Source of the DNA: Brachypterus glaber
Lineage: Eukaryota > Arthropoda > Insecta > Coleoptera > Kateretidae
DNA length: 64,000 nucleotides
Reading direction: 5' to 3'
Assembly: GCA_958510825.1 (NCBI GenBank)
Contig: OY294048.1
Location: forward strand, 30,345,026 to 30,409,025
Shown here: positions 44,990-55,228 of the stretch, one piece after another
How the letters are laid out: each line of letters begins with the position of its first letter
Numbering within the stretch: position 1 is the first letter of the stretch
Program-made: the position numbers and the translations under genes
The notes under the pieces: generated by a model
Told to the model about the DNA's origin: nothing
Databases searched by the model: none
The model's input: only the letters and a program-made list of their open reading frames with translations

Positions 44990-45698
44990 AAAAAAAGGTT
45001 ATATATGAACAGAAAAAAAGGTTATCTTGGCAGAAGATAATAAATTATCTTGAATTTATATTATCTTAAATCTAGATAATAATCTTCTTTTAAGATCATA
45101 TATCCTCGGTTTAAGATTATCTGTGGCTTTTGTTTCCTTTAATTACTTTCTTGGTAGAAAAATCCTTGTGTCAAGGATTTTTTCCTTAAATGCATGACAT
45201 TTAAAATAGTAACAGAGAATCAAGAGTTATTATCTTGACTCAAAGCCCCTGTTGTCTTACGGTAAAGAGTTTGCGGGCCTTACCCCAGGTAGATATACAG
45301 TAGACAGTAGACGTTGTTATTCTTGACTGGCAGACAATTTGCGTAGTAGTTCAAGATATGTGCGGGAGAGAAGTTAGGTGTTTTTTTTGCCGTCAGTTGT
45401 CTTTAAAGGTGTATCATTGTTTTTATCTGCTTTAAAATGGATGAATTTGTATCTGACCCTCAAACAATGGGGATTTTCAAATTTACTTAAAAAGTTCATG
45501 GGTAAGTAGCTTTAAATAATTTATGCCTATAAGCGCCATTTTGCCATGGCGTTGCAACAAGTTTTTCTTAAATAAATGTTTTAAGTTGCTTTGATTTAAG
45601 GAAATGTCCTTAAATCTAGGACCTCAAATGCCAAGATCACGGTGGACTTGATCCAAGACAGTCATGGCGTTGAACATATCTCTTTTTTTCTGTGTGGG
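44990..45698. mobile_element. Element with CACAGAAAAAAAGG ends and TTATCTT words
   Basis: CACAGAAAAAAAGGTTAT (44991) pairs with ATCTCTTTTTTTCTGTGTG (45679). GAACAGAAAAAAAGGTTAT repeats just inside the left end. TTATCTT and its complement recur through 45020-45120. A short frame at 45437-45490 starting MDEFVSDPQTMG is too short to call. Confidence 0.5.
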
Positions 45699-45951
45699 TA
45701 TTGGACAAAAACATATGTTAATATTTTATTTTCAGGCATTAAATAAAAAATTATTTGATACCCGTGAATTAAGTTATATTACCCGTGAATTAAGTTATAT
45801 TTCCCACTCATAAATTAACTCGTGGGTAATATCTCACCTAACTTACTTGTACCATAAATAACTATTTTTTACAGCATTGACAATTAAATTAAAACAAAAA
45901 TTCAAGATAAATTGTTTAATCAAAAACTACATACACATTTGATTTTACAGG
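45699..45951 (-). other. 3' flank of sulfotransferase gene B
   Basis: A 21-bp word ACCCGTGAATTAAGTTATAT is repeated back to back at 45761-45802, followed by a complementary AATTAACTCGTGGGT. On the gene strand ATTAAA (45920-45915), 32 nt after the stop, is a possible poly(A) signal. Confidence 0.5.
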
Positions 45952-46239
45952 TTATTCTAATTTTGGTCGGTAATCGGTATCTTTTAAATTATCTTCCATC
46001 CATTTGTCAAATTTGGCACACAATTCTTTAGGGAAGTTTTTACCTCCAGTTTGGCCAGAATTAACATGTTCCGAGTCAGTTTTCTTACTTAAACCCAATT
46101 CTTTCATCAGTTTTGATTCTCCGTTTTTCATTTTCTTCATGTTATCTATTTGAAGATCATTCTCGATTTTATCAACGTCTTCTTTAGAAATATTAATATC
46201 CAAAAATTTAGCTATTTCTAAAATTTCGAGTCTTAAATT
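45952..46239 (-). CDS. Sulfotransferase gene B, last exon
   Basis: This 288-nt exon follows an acceptor TTTTTTAAG before 46239 and ends in TAA at 45954-45952. It joins in phase 0 to the exon at 48028-48122. It encodes NLRLEILEIAKFLDINISKE, the helix after the conserved EDM motif, and ends with AKFDKWMEDNLKDTDYRPKL, the normal C-terminal helix and tail (FD-x-W). Between them the PAPS 3'-phosphate motif, usually RKG-x-x-G-x-W-K, reads VNSGQTGGKNF. Arg and Lys are replaced by Asn and Ser, and the Trp is missing, while G-x-x-G survives. The frame is open and not otherwise damaged, so an atypical or non-catalytic paralog is more likely than a simple pseudogene. Confidence 0.9.
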   Translation of the reverse strand, partial: NLRLEILEIAKFLDINISKEDVDKIENDLQIDNMKKMKNGESKLMKELGLSKKTDSEHVNSGQTGGKNFPKELCAKFDKWMEDNLKDTDYRPKLE

Positions 46240-46660
46240 CTTAAAAAAAAAAATAAAAAATGAGAACTTTAAAAAATGTTTAAAAAATAAAAAAATATAT
46301 GTTTGAATAGAAAATTTTATTTGCTTTAAAATTATGTATCATACGACACGATAAAGGCCTTTTCCATTAAAAAAATCTCCCCTATGCCACACTGACCACA
46401 TAATGCGAAAGCTAAAAATATAGAATATATACCACAAGAAGTTATTTTTTTAATGTGTTCAAAATTTAAAGTCCATATCTCAACTTGTTCAAGAGTTAGG
46501 AGGGGGTAAAACGATTTCCGAACCTGTACATGTCTTACATGAAATTTTTCATATAACTTACATTTTTTCTTATTTCGGAATTCAAAAAATTAATATATGA
46601 TGAAAAAGTTATGTGCAGTGCACGTTGTGCATATCAGCTGATCTGTGTGAAAAGCTCTTG
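46240..46660. other. Gene B last intron, nothing recognised
   Basis: AT-rich; no gene or clear repeat. Confidence 0.4.
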
Positions 46661-46667
46661 TCGTATA

Positions 46668-46740
46668 TGTGACCCTGCATAAAGAAACCCGGTTGGTGAG
46701 TCAAATTTACATATTATTTTTCGGATTAAATAAAATTACT
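46668..46740. mobile_element. Partial copy of the TATGTGACCCTGC MITE
   Basis: TATATGTGACCCTGCATAAA, GAAACCCGG and TTTTTCGGATTA match the left half of the complete copy at 49815-49977. Confidence 0.65.
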
Positions 46741-46859
46741 TTAGTTGTGTTTATCATAAAAAATTAAATAATTATAATGATAAACACACCTTGAGTGTGA
46801 TTTTGTTCTATTTATTTAAGGAAAATATAAAGTGCTGTATGGGTGCGACGAAAATATTT

Positions 46860-47195
46860 GGAGTAATTAAGGTCGGAGAAAATGAATGGAGAAGGAGAAA
46901 AAATAACGATGAATGAAGCTATATGGGAAACCTAAAATTTCTCAAGTAGTTAAAGGACAGAGGGCAAGATGGTTGGGACATGTGGTTAGCATGGACGAAG
47001 GAAGATGAGCAAGAAAAGTACTATTGAGAGGTGCAGTGTGCAAAAAACGAAGAGGACGTCCGCGAAAGAAATGGATAGATGCTGTTAAAGATGACCTAAA
47101 GGATAGAAAATTGGAAAGAAAAAGCCTTGAATAGAACAAAAATGGAAAATAGCAGTTGAAAAACTTCAAGTCTGGATAGCCTGTAATGCTCTACT
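46860..47195 (+). pseudogene. RTE-like retrotransposon, extreme C-terminus
   Basis: The plus strand reads GENEWRRRKNND, then KISQVVKGQRARWLGHVVSM, then GAVCKKRRGRPRKKWIDAVK and DDLKDRKLERK, with stops and a frame change. RWLGHV followed by a GRPR-x-x-W-x-D-x-V-x-x-D block is the C-terminal signature of the endonuclease-reverse transcriptases widely annotated in insects. Only this end remains. After it, GCATATATCCGCGACTTCGT (47209) is a word I associate with dispersed insect repeats. It lies in the last intron of gene B on the opposite strand. Confidence 0.75.
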
Positions 47196-47284
47196 ATATA
47201 CTATACTAGCATATATCCGCGACTTCGTCCGCGTAGGAATCGAGACACTAAAAAGCATCTAGTTCACTGTTGCGGTATACTTCA

Positions 47285-47345
47285 AAACAATAAGGATGTC
47301 CCGTCGCCATCGCCCGTCACCCTTCGCCCGTCGCCTGTCACCCAC
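47285..47345. repeat. GC-rich CGTCGCC / CCCGTCACC minisatellite
   Basis: Six degenerate 7-9 bp units (CCCGTCGCC, CCCGTCACC, CGCCTGTCACC) form a sharp GC island. Confidence 0.7.
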
Positions 47346-47349
47346 GCAG

Positions 47350-47580
47350 GGGCGGATTTATTTCATTTTAAGGGGTGGGGGGCATCCATAAGGAAAAAAA
47401 ATCTATGCTAATATATCTCGCTGGGAGAGTTTTGAGGTTGCTAAAATTGAATCTGATAATAAAAAAAATCTAACTCCACCTCCACGGGGGTGAGAGGGGT
47501 ATATATTTTTAAATGTTGTTAGTATTTTCGTTGGTATATACGGGTTGTTAGTATTTTCGTTGGTATATACGGGTTTATGG
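47350..47580. repeat. CCCC-type repeat unit plus a 30-bp tandem duplication
   Basis: One unit of the TCTGATAATAAAAAAAATC / CCACGGGGGTGAGAGGGG family. Then GTTAGTATTTTCGTTGGTAT occurs twice back to back (47517 and 47547). Confidence 0.7.
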
Positions 47581-48027
47581 GGTGGGCCAAATGAGAGAGA
47601 ATTGTTTACAAAAAGACAGTTTTAGCAATTTTTGTTTTGGCTATTTTCAAAAGGCCTTAATACAAATAAATGCTCAAAAAATCTAAAAATTATATGAGCT
47701 CTTATTAAGTATATGTGAAATACCTCAGCCAAAAATTAGCAAAATCAAACGGGTCAAGGTTCTATCAGTTGTTTATTTGACATGGAATGAGTTTACAGGT
47801 TTTGCATTTTTCAAGAATATTTTTGCAAAAAAAAATCGTCCGAGTGCTTGATTTTTGTGTTTTTGGTCTTAGATCTTTTAATTCATAAAAAAATTATGAA
47901 AGAAAATCTAAGTTTGATGGTTCTAGAATAAACGATAGTTTAATTATATTAAGGATAGGGTAAGATGAACAGCTAAAATAAACCAGTTTTTAGACTGATG
48001 ATGGTGAAAATTTATTTTAAATATTAC
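47581..48027. other. Gene B intron, nothing recognised
   Basis: No gene or structured repeat found. Confidence 0.4.
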
Positions 48028-48122
48028 CTTGCGCATATCTTCGAAATACATAAAACGAACGTTTTCTTTATCTTTTATATTCCAAATTTGCTTTATGTGT
48101 TTCCAATAAGGGGTAAACATAA
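48028..48122 (-). CDS. Sulfotransferase gene B, internal exon (EDM exon)
   Basis: This 95-nt exon has acceptor ATATTTTAG before 48122 and donor GTAATA after 48028. It starts with 2 nt completing a codon and ends on a full codon. It reads MFTPYWKHIKQIWNIKDKEN, then VRFMYFEDMRK. The family pattern here is P-Y-W-x-H-x-x-x-x-W followed by hydrophobic residues and (Y/F)-E-D-M-(K/R)-(K/R), which packs near the PAPS site. It joins in frame to the last exon. The preceding exon, which should end with one base of a codon and carry the KSHLP and RNPKD regions, is not seen in the readable sequence. Confidence 0.88.
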
Positions 48123-48472
48123 CTAAAATATAAAGATATTACTTATTATGTTTTTATTAATTATAATTATATGTAATTAATAAAAATATTTTAGTAAAAA
48201 AATAAGATTAAATTAAACGTTTTTGTTATTTGTTATATCATTAAAAACTTTTTGCTACACGAGAACTTTCAGTCAATTTCATAGTCCTTCTTCAGGGGTT
48301 TTTGTTAGAATAGTAAGCGTTTATATGACCCCTGTTTTTTTTACATAAATTGTTTAAACAGACATAAAGAAGTAATTTAGTCAAATATAAAAAAAAATCG
48401 TAGAAGCCGATCGTTTTTTTACGTTTTTTCTAATTTATTATAATATGTACTGTATATTACTTACTTGAAAAT

Positions 48473-48935
48473 TAGTATATATTTTAGATATAATTATTAA
48501 ATTATTATTTATAATCACTACATTACAAAAATGCTTATCTCCAACGCCAAAGGACATATCTTTTTTTCTAGCTCGTTATTGTTGTATCAGCGAAGTAGAC
48601 CGGAAAAACATTTTTTTTTTTGCATATTCGTACCTAAAATGCCATGAAACGCCCAGAAAATGTGAAAAAAGTGGGTGTTAAAAAAATGTTGGCCTGTCTG
48701 TCCTCTGTCTTTAAATCCTATTACTTCTAAACGATATAGGTCCTAAATCGAGAACAGACTGACAGATATTTTTTTAACACCTACTTTTTTCACATTTTCT
48801 CGACGTTTCATGGCAAGCCCATAAAACAATAACGCGCTAGAAAAAAAAGATACGCCCTTTGGCGTTGGTGATAAGCATTTTTGTAATGTAGTGATTATAA
48901 ATAATGATTTTATAATTATATCTAAAATATACACT
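48473..48935. mobile_element. 463-bp foldback MITE
   Basis: Arms of roughly 170 bp: ATATTTTAGATATAATTATT and ACAAAAATGCTTATCTCCAA on the left are inverted as TTGGTGATAAGCATTTTTGT and AATTATATCTAAAATATA on the right. AACGCCAAAGG pairs with CCTTTGGCGTT. No ORF is supported. Confidence 0.8.
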
Positions 48936-48962
48936 AAAGTTCAGGTACGTAATATATACATA

Positions 48963-49222
48963 CAGGGTGTATTTGAAATAGCGTAGGAAATTTTAACAGG
49001 TGATTCTACATGATAAAATATGACAAAAAGTTCCTATAAATATATGTCTAAAAATGCGTCATAAGGGAGCTACGCCCCTTTGAAAGTGGCTAAAAAAATC
49101 GGTTTTTATTTAATAACTCAGGAACCCTTCGAGATATATTAACGAGGTTTTGCACGTGAATTAATCCTAATAAGGCCCATCTTTGTATGTTATTTTCACG
49201 TACTTATTTAAACCAGGGGTGT
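48963..49222. repeat. CAGGGTG repeat family, copy 2, cut by the gap
   Basis: ATACAGGGTGTATTTG, AAGGGAGCTACGCCCC, TAACGAGGTTTTGCACGTGA and CCTAATAAGGCCCATC match the copy at 9488-9860. Confidence 0.7.
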
Positions 49223-49422
49223 NNNNNNNNNNNNNNNNNNNNNNNNNNNNNNNNNNNNNNNNNNNNNNNNNNNNNNNNNNNNNNNNNNNNNNNNNNNNNN
49301 NNNNNNNNNNNNNNNNNNNNNNNNNNNNNNNNNNNNNNNNNNNNNNNNNNNNNNNNNNNNNNNNNNNNNNNNNNNNNNNNNNNNNNNNNNNNNNNNNNNN
49401 NNNNNNNNNNNNNNNNNNNNNN
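49223..49422. other. Assembly gap (200 N)
   Basis: Exactly 200 N, a usual placeholder for a gap of unknown length. It lies between gene B exons 54982-55060 and 48028-48122, where the middle coding exons are missing. Confidence 0.98.
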
Positions 49423-49649
49423 ACATACTTTATAAATAGTGCAAGGTCAAGAAAACCAAGAGTTTGTTATATACCATAAATGGTCTTTACCCCTTTCCCT
49501 TTATCGATGTCAAATATTTTAATTTATGTGCAAAAAAAAACGTGAAGAAGTAATAAATTAATTCCGAAACGTCGGAAATCTAAAAAATAGCTTTTTTTAA
49601 CCTCGCTGCTGTTCCACATCCCACTAAAAATACACAAAAAATATTTTAA

Positions 49650-49745
49650 GTGTTTTTTAGACTGATTTTTGCCTCAACTCGGTCTCAGCAAAAAAAACTT
49701 CAGTCTCTAACTAAAAACTTAGTTCGCATACTAGGTGCATAATAT
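49650..49745. mobile_element. Partial copy of the GTGCATAAT MITE
   Basis: CTCGGTCTCAGCAAAAAAAA and TTAGTTCGCATACTAGGTGC match the right two thirds of the copy at 24553-24681. Confidence 0.6.
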
Positions 49746-49814
49746 ACTATTATTATTTAAGAAGGCAAAAGAATATGAAGCTTACATACATATTTAATTT
49801 GTATATAACGAAAG

Positions 49815-49977
49815 AAATATATGTGACCCTGCACAAAGAAACCCTATTAGTGTGTTAAATTAAAAAAAATAATCTTTCGGATTATTATGTAGAAAAGTTT
49901 TTTACATAAGAATCCGAAAGTGAAAAAAAAAATAAATTTGACACACTCACCGGGTTTCTTTGTGTAGGGTCACATAT
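49815..49977. mobile_element. TATGTGACCCTGC MITE, about 163 bp
   Basis: TATGTGACCCTGCACAAAGA on the left and TCTTTGTGTAGGGTCACATA on the right form terminal inverted repeats of about 40 bp. ATAATCTTTCGGATT and AATCCGAAAG pair inside. A TA target duplication is likely. Confidence 0.8.
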
Positions 49978-50042
49978 TCTCCTTTGAAGCTTTCCATGTT
50001 TTTAGCTTTTCATATTTGAAGCAAAATATTATGTAACTTTAT

Positions 50043-50280
50043 TTAAAAATAATTATTGTTTTGATTAAAACCTTTAATTTCTTCAAATAAGCAGTTCATC
50101 TCCATTTTTCCACCAATGAAGACAGGACAGGACAGGAATAATTTATTCTGTAAAAGTGTAGAATAATGCATATTCCGAATGAGTGGATGTTTGTCACCCC
50201 AGCCTCGATAGCGGTGGGGGGGACGGTCCACAATGAGGAATAGCCATTCTACCGGTGTTGCAGACTATACTTTTTATACG
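50043..50280 (-). other. Unassigned short frame with GGACAGGACAGG
   Basis: A minus frame of 62 codons ends FIGGKMEMNCLFEEIKGFN. GACAGGACAGGACAGGA at 50121 is a short tandem repeat and GGTGGGGGGGACGG at 50211 is a G-run. I cannot assign it; it may be a retrotransposon tail or a captured exon. Confidence 0.25.
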
Positions 50281-50441
50281 ACTAAAGTTTTATACATACA
50301 TTTTTGTTTATAAATTACATAATAACCAAAAGTTTTATAAAAAACAATAAATTACATTCAATAATTTTATTTTTATCTAATAATTTAATATTTTATAGTA
50401 AATATATCAATATTATTATTTCTCGTTATTTTATTATAAAT

Positions 50442-50672
50442 ATATAAAATTATCTCGTTTTTAAGAACAGTTTTCAAAGTAAATTATTTAATATCTCTTA
50501 GATATTAAATAATTTACTTTGAAAACTGTTCTTAAAAACGAGATAATTTTATATCTCTTAGATATTAAATAATTTACTTTGAAAACTGTTCTTAAAAATG
50601 AGATAATTTTATATCTCTTAGATATTAAATAATTTATTTTGAAAACTGTTCTTAAAAACGAGATAATTTGCT
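50442..50672. repeat. 114-bp near-perfect palindrome grown into a tandem array
   Basis: From 50442 to 50555 the sequence is an inverted repeat with arms of over 50 bp and a 3-nt centre. The right half then recurs twice more in direct orientation (period about 78 bp). Each copy has GAAAACTGTTCTTAAAAACG and TATCTCTTAGATATTAAAT. Confidence 0.92.
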
Positions 50673-50780
50673 AAAAACAGAAAACCTATTACGGAATGTG
50701 CCATAAAACGTAATAGGTTTCAATATACCGCAATATACACTTCGTAGAGTGATACGGTACGTTTGTTTACGTTCCGATTA

Positions 50781-51726
50781 AAACTAATAGACCAGACGGT
50801 ATCTGTTTTAGGATGGGTGAATCGGATATGATTCTATATTTTTGGATGAATGGTTCCATAATATCACTAGAAATGATAATTTTACTATGCGCACAAAATA
50901 AACCGCTGGCTTCACTTTTTATTTAACAAAATGTTGCAAAATCGAGAAAATTTTCATTTTTTGTTCATTTCAGACAAATATTGAAGAGAATAAAAAGTTT
51001 TGTAATTGTTTTAAATTTTATATATGATAAAATTTGTTGGAAATCAAAAAAATAATTATTACTATTGTAAAAATAGTAAAAATCACAAAAAAGGGGTAGA
51101 AAAATCGAGTTTTTTGGGATTTTTTTCGGATACGTAGGACCTTCAAAATTGGCCCAAAAAAACTTTATGGTGTGCTAAATCATCACACCAAATTTCATCA
51201 AAATCGGTCTGATAGTTTTTGCACAATAATTTGGCAATCCAGATTAAAAAAAATGCAAATTTTCAAAATTATGCAAAATTGAACATAAAGCCCTTAGATA
51301 CTTGATAATTTAAACACATATAGAAGAGAGCTCAAACTTTCAAATTATTTTTGAAAAATTAAATCCGTTAATTAGGAGAGCCTATGCAGTTGTTTAAACA
51401 ACGAATTTTTGCGCTTATAAACAATTAGAACTTTATGAATTTTGGATGATTTTTTTTTAATATATATATTGAAAGTACTCGGAAAGACCCTTCCTTTGAA
51501 AAAAAAATTATGATGATTCATTAGTTTTGAAGTTATGATCGTTCATATTGACCGCCATTTAGTTTCTGTGTAAATAAAAAGTGAAGCTCACGGTTTATTT
51601 TATGCGCATAGTGAAATTATCATTTCTAGTGATATTCTGGACCTATTGATCCAAAAATATAGTACCATATCCGATTTACCCAAACATAGGTGTTTTAAAA
51701 CAGATATCGCCCGGTCTATAAGTTTT
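50781..51726. repeat. About 0.95 kb foldback element
   Basis: AATAGACCAGACGGTATCTG and GAATCGGATATG on the left are inverted as CATATCCGATTTACCC and CGCCCGGTCTATAAG on the right. AGTGATATT pairs with AATATCACT, and TATGCGCACAAAATAAACCG with GGTTTATTTTATGCGCATA. No coding sequence. Confidence 0.75.
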
Positions 51727-51999
51727 TCGTGAGTTATAATTTACTATAAAATGTGCATCTTGTGTTAGAAGAATTAGCACAATGAAACGCATATTTCATT
51801 GTGCTACGTTAAATTTTTTGATTCTTTTTTATTTTGAATAAAATTGGACATACAGAAGATCCCTATGTGTACATAAAATGGGTGATTAAAGCAAGTTATT
51901 GAACTGTGGTACGTGCGATACTCAAATTACATCGAAATTATATCAAAGTTACATCGAAACTACATCAGAAAAGTTATTAAAATTAAAATTATAGAATTA

Positions 52000-53457
52000 G
52001 GTCTGCAAATTAATTCTTAGTCTTTTTCATCTTATTTAGTCTTTTATTTATAAAAAAAAAAATACAAACTCAATCAACAAAGTATTCTTCTTCACTTTCT
52101 AAACATTTTTGCCATCTTTCGGGCAGTTTTTGAATTCCAGATCAAAACAATTCAGCTGATGATATAATATACTCGTAGTAGATAACACCTTTATAATCCC
52201 ACCAAATGCACAGTAACACCTTTTTTGCGTGGGTGTTCGGTTTTGGGGTGCTTGTTGAAGGTTCACCTGGACGTACCCATGAATCCACTTTTCATCACAA
52301 GTGACGATTTTGTGCAAAAAATCCTTTCTCCTAAACCTCGAAAGTAAGGATAGTGATGTGTCATAGTGTCTGAGAGTTCATGGGGGATCCACCGAGACTC
52401 CTTATGAATCATTCCAAGCTTCTTTAAAAGATGGGAAATAGCTTGATGCTTCACTCCGAGTGCATTAGCGAGTTCTTGTTGAGTTTGGCAAGGATTTTAG
52501 TTTTATAACTCCTCATCTTCGACTTTTTTTGATTGTCCAGGGGGCAGACTAACATCTCTACTCTAAATTTCTCTACTCCCTAACATCCCTACTTCATAAC
52601 ATCCCTACTCCACAACAACTCTACTCCGTAACATCTCTACTCCATAACATCTCTACTCCGTAACAACTCTACTCCACACTATAGACACTCGATTAGCCAC
52701 TTGTCTTAACTCAAAAGAATATTTGTCATGCTAAGTCACTGTCAAAAATTAATTCAGTTTATTAATTACTTATATATTAGTGCATGTTAAGAGTATGCGG
52801 TCATTGTTGCTTTTAGAATAATTCATTTATGATTGTTCTAGATTTACATTAAAAGATAAACGTTTTCTAGGAAAAAAATAAAATAATCTAGAAGAAGAAG
52901 ACTGTTTGTTCTTTGAACTGCTCATTTATTATTAAGTGGCTAATAAAGTGCATATAGTGTGGAATAGAGTTGTTACGGAGTAGAGATGTTATGGAGTAGA
53001 GATGTTACGGAGTAGAGTTGTTGTGGAGTAGGGATGTTATGGAGTAAAGATGTTAGGGAGTAGAGAAATTTAGAGTAGAGATGTTAGTCTGCCGTCCAGG
53101 GCACTCTTCATCTTTGAGGTTAAAATTTCCCTCTCGAAATAACTGGAACCACTTTTCGAGCGTGCTATACGATACAGCGTTCTCACCAATAGCAGAACAA
53201 ATCATTTCTTTTGCTTCAGCCGCCTTTTTTTTTAATTGGAATTCAAACAGAAGGCAATGCTTTAAAATTTATTTTTCGAACGACATCACGTCTACCGCTG
53301 ATATTTCGGGTTCTGTGCTTAGTAGAAAAAAGTTTTATAGCTCGATTTAAAGCTTAAAGATGGTGCTACAGAATGCATGTGTCACCGGAAAATTATTCAA
53401 ATTTGAATAGCATTTATGATCAGTAGAATTTAGGGGCCGAGAATTAATTTGCAGACC
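52000..53457 (-). mobile_element. mariner transposon, internally deleted, with a nested insertion
   Basis: Flanking TA dinucleotides (51998-51999 and 53458-53459) bracket inverted ends GGTCTGCAAATTAATTCT and AGAATTAATTTGCAGACC. The minus strand encodes mariner transposase pieces. The N-terminal HTH region is at about 53110-53340 (CLLFEFQLKKKAAEAKE, ENAVSYSTLEKWFQLFREGN). The second HTH and linker are at 52263-52500 (HQAISHLLKKLGM, WIPHELSD). The first catalytic motif is [11 protein letters not shown], and the C-terminus is FKNCPKDGKNV. The second and third catalytic aspartates are missing through an internal deletion, and stops are present. Without the nested 551-bp insertion the element is about 0.9 kb, against about 1.3 kb for intact mariners. 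Confidence 0.9.
52543..53093. mobile_element. 551-bp hAT-like MITE nested in mariner, 8-bp target duplication
   Basis: It is flanked by GTCCAGGG at 52535-52542 and 53094-53101. The ends GGCAGACTAACATCTCTACT and AGTAGAGATGTTAGTCTGCC-type sequence form an inverted repeat of about 50 bp. Inside each end, ACATCTCTACTCCGTAAC words are repeated five to six times. An 8-bp duplication fits hAT, P or related families. The end sequence does not match a family I can name. No ORF. Confidence 0.92.
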
Positions 53458-53518
53458 TAATATTTATATTTTAATAACTTCACCAATGTCATTTTATTTG
53501 AGCATACTCATATATGGA

Positions 53519-53666
53519 CCCTGTTATGCAAAAAGCAACCAACCCACAACATTTCACATATTGTGGGTTGGATGTAGCAATGTAGTATGGACTTTTCTAG
53601 ATCAGTATTCGGCATACCTAATCTCGTTTTTTTATTTGTGGGTTGGTTGCTTTTTGCATAACAGGG
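53519..53666. mobile_element. 148-bp MITE with perfect 31-bp inverted ends
   Basis: CCCTGTTATGCAAAAAGCAA continuing through CCAACCCACAA is exactly inverted at 53636-53666. A second internal ATTGTGGGTTGG follows the left end. The perfect ends suggest recent insertion; the target duplication is unclear. Confidence 0.85.
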
Positions 53667-54345
53667 CTATAGTTTTTTGACAATATGACTTTTAGAGAAT
53701 ATAACAGTTAAATGCTGGAGCCGAAAAAGCTTTTCCAGTTTGTTTAACGTTAATTCAAATATGTACTGCGATGAGGAAGACTACTACTAATCTATCTCAG
53801 AATATTTTACCAAACCACATAGAGGAAAGAAATAGAATATTTGGGAGATGAAATCAAGAAGGACCCCAGAATTTGTACAGCAGACCAGAAAGGTTTAAAA
53901 AAGATAAAACAAGGGAAAAAAGGACAGGAGACGTACAGAAAGGACAACCCATTAATGACAATAGTTATTTATAATAATAAACCTACGAAATTTAACTTTT
54001 TGCCCGTGTATTATACAATATTTTTTATTCGATTGTTACTAATTATAACAAATTATTAAAATATACTTAATTTTAAATTGCAAAAAATATTTCTTTTTAC
54101 TGTCTTATTACTTTTCCATGACAAATTGCTATCCAATCAAATCGCTAAGAAAAAACAATTGACGCGTTTATTTTGTGTGCGGTTTCATTTTCAAACTAAA
54201 AAAGCTATAGCTTTGTGATTAATTTCTGTTAAAATGGGTCTGTTATGAAAATAATAATACTTTCAAAACTGTATTATAAATATTAAAATTGTTTTTTTCT
54301 TTGTTTTGGAAAACAGAAAAATATATTTTTTTAAATGATATTTTT
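53667..54345. other. Gene B intron, nothing recognised
   Basis: A 72-codon Lys-rich plus frame (53841-54059) has no recognisable feature and is not called. Confidence 0.4.
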
Positions 54346-54349
54346 TTTT

Positions 54350-54895
54350 ATTTTTAAAAAAAAGTTTAACCCCACCTAACTGTTTTGTTGTTGGGGGTAT
54401 TACTTTCAAAATTGGTGGAATTGATCCATATAATAAAAGTAACTTTTCCTAAAAAAGTTACGTTAATCGGATTTTTTTTTCAGCTTTTTTCGATTTTTTA
54501 AGAGTTTATCCCCCCATAACTTTTTGTTTTTGGGGGAATTACTTTTAAAATTGGTAGAATTGATACTTATAATAATAGTAATTTTTCCTGGAAAAGTTAC
54601 GTTAATCGGAATTTTCTTTCAGCCATTTTCGATTTTTTTAAAAGTTTAACCCCCCATAACTTTTTTGTTTTTGGGGGGATTACTTTTAAATACAATAAGA
54701 TTCTTTCCCTAGTAGACTTAATTTTTTTTTGAAAATTTCAAGTCGATCGGATTTTTCGTTCTTGAGTTATCGTGTTCAGAAAAATCGTGACATCAGACGG
54801 ACGGACAGACGGACAGACAGACCAATGGACATTTGAAAAAAAGTTCATGAAACAAAATATCCAAGAATTTTTTGTCTAGGATGATTTTTGAAATT
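54350..54895. repeat. CCCCATAACTT tandem units followed by the GTCCGTCC repeat
   Basis: Three units of about 125 bp with AAAAGTTACGTTAATCGG and AACCCCCCATAACTTTTTTG (54362, 54505, 54640), then GAGTTATCGTG and GACGGACGGACAGACGGAC. The whole block is the reverse complement of the order seen at 14400-14880, so both parts belong to one parent element. Confidence 0.75.
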
Positions 54896-54981
54896 TAAAA
54901 AAAAAACGAAACTACCGTATATTATTTTAGCTCAGGCGCGCCTGGCAATGTCAATATATAACAATGTATTTGGAAACTTAC

Positions 54982-55060
54982 TCAAACAACGGAACTTTCA
55001 TTTTCCCTATTAAGGTGGGGTTTACCAAATCCCATACAATAGTTTGAGCCATATTTGTAC
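54982..55060 (-). CDS. Sulfotransferase gene B, exon 3
   Basis: This 79-nt exon has acceptor TTTTTTTAG before 55060 and donor GTAAGT after 54982. Its first two bases complete the Gly codon of exon 2. It encodes TNMAQTIVWDLV, then GKMKVPLF and two bases of a Glu codon. It matches gene A exon 3 in length, phase and most residues. The family P-loop SGTTW is SGTNM here. The next exon is not found before the assembly gap. Confidence 0.85.
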
Positions 55061-55228
55061 CTAAAAAAATATATGTGCTTATTATGGGCCAAGAGTAGTT
55101 TTAAGATAAACTAAGTTTTGCCTTCTTTATACTGACATAGCGAAATGTGATTAATTTATACATATTTAAACTCAGTTTAAATTTTAGATCTTTTTTTTAG
55201 TGTGTTACTATTTTAATAAGTTTTTAAA

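Noticed and set aside
46942..47169. 75-codon minus frame
   Set aside because: Antisense of the RTE-like C-terminus, which has the recognisable RWLGHV and GRPR motifs on the plus strand.
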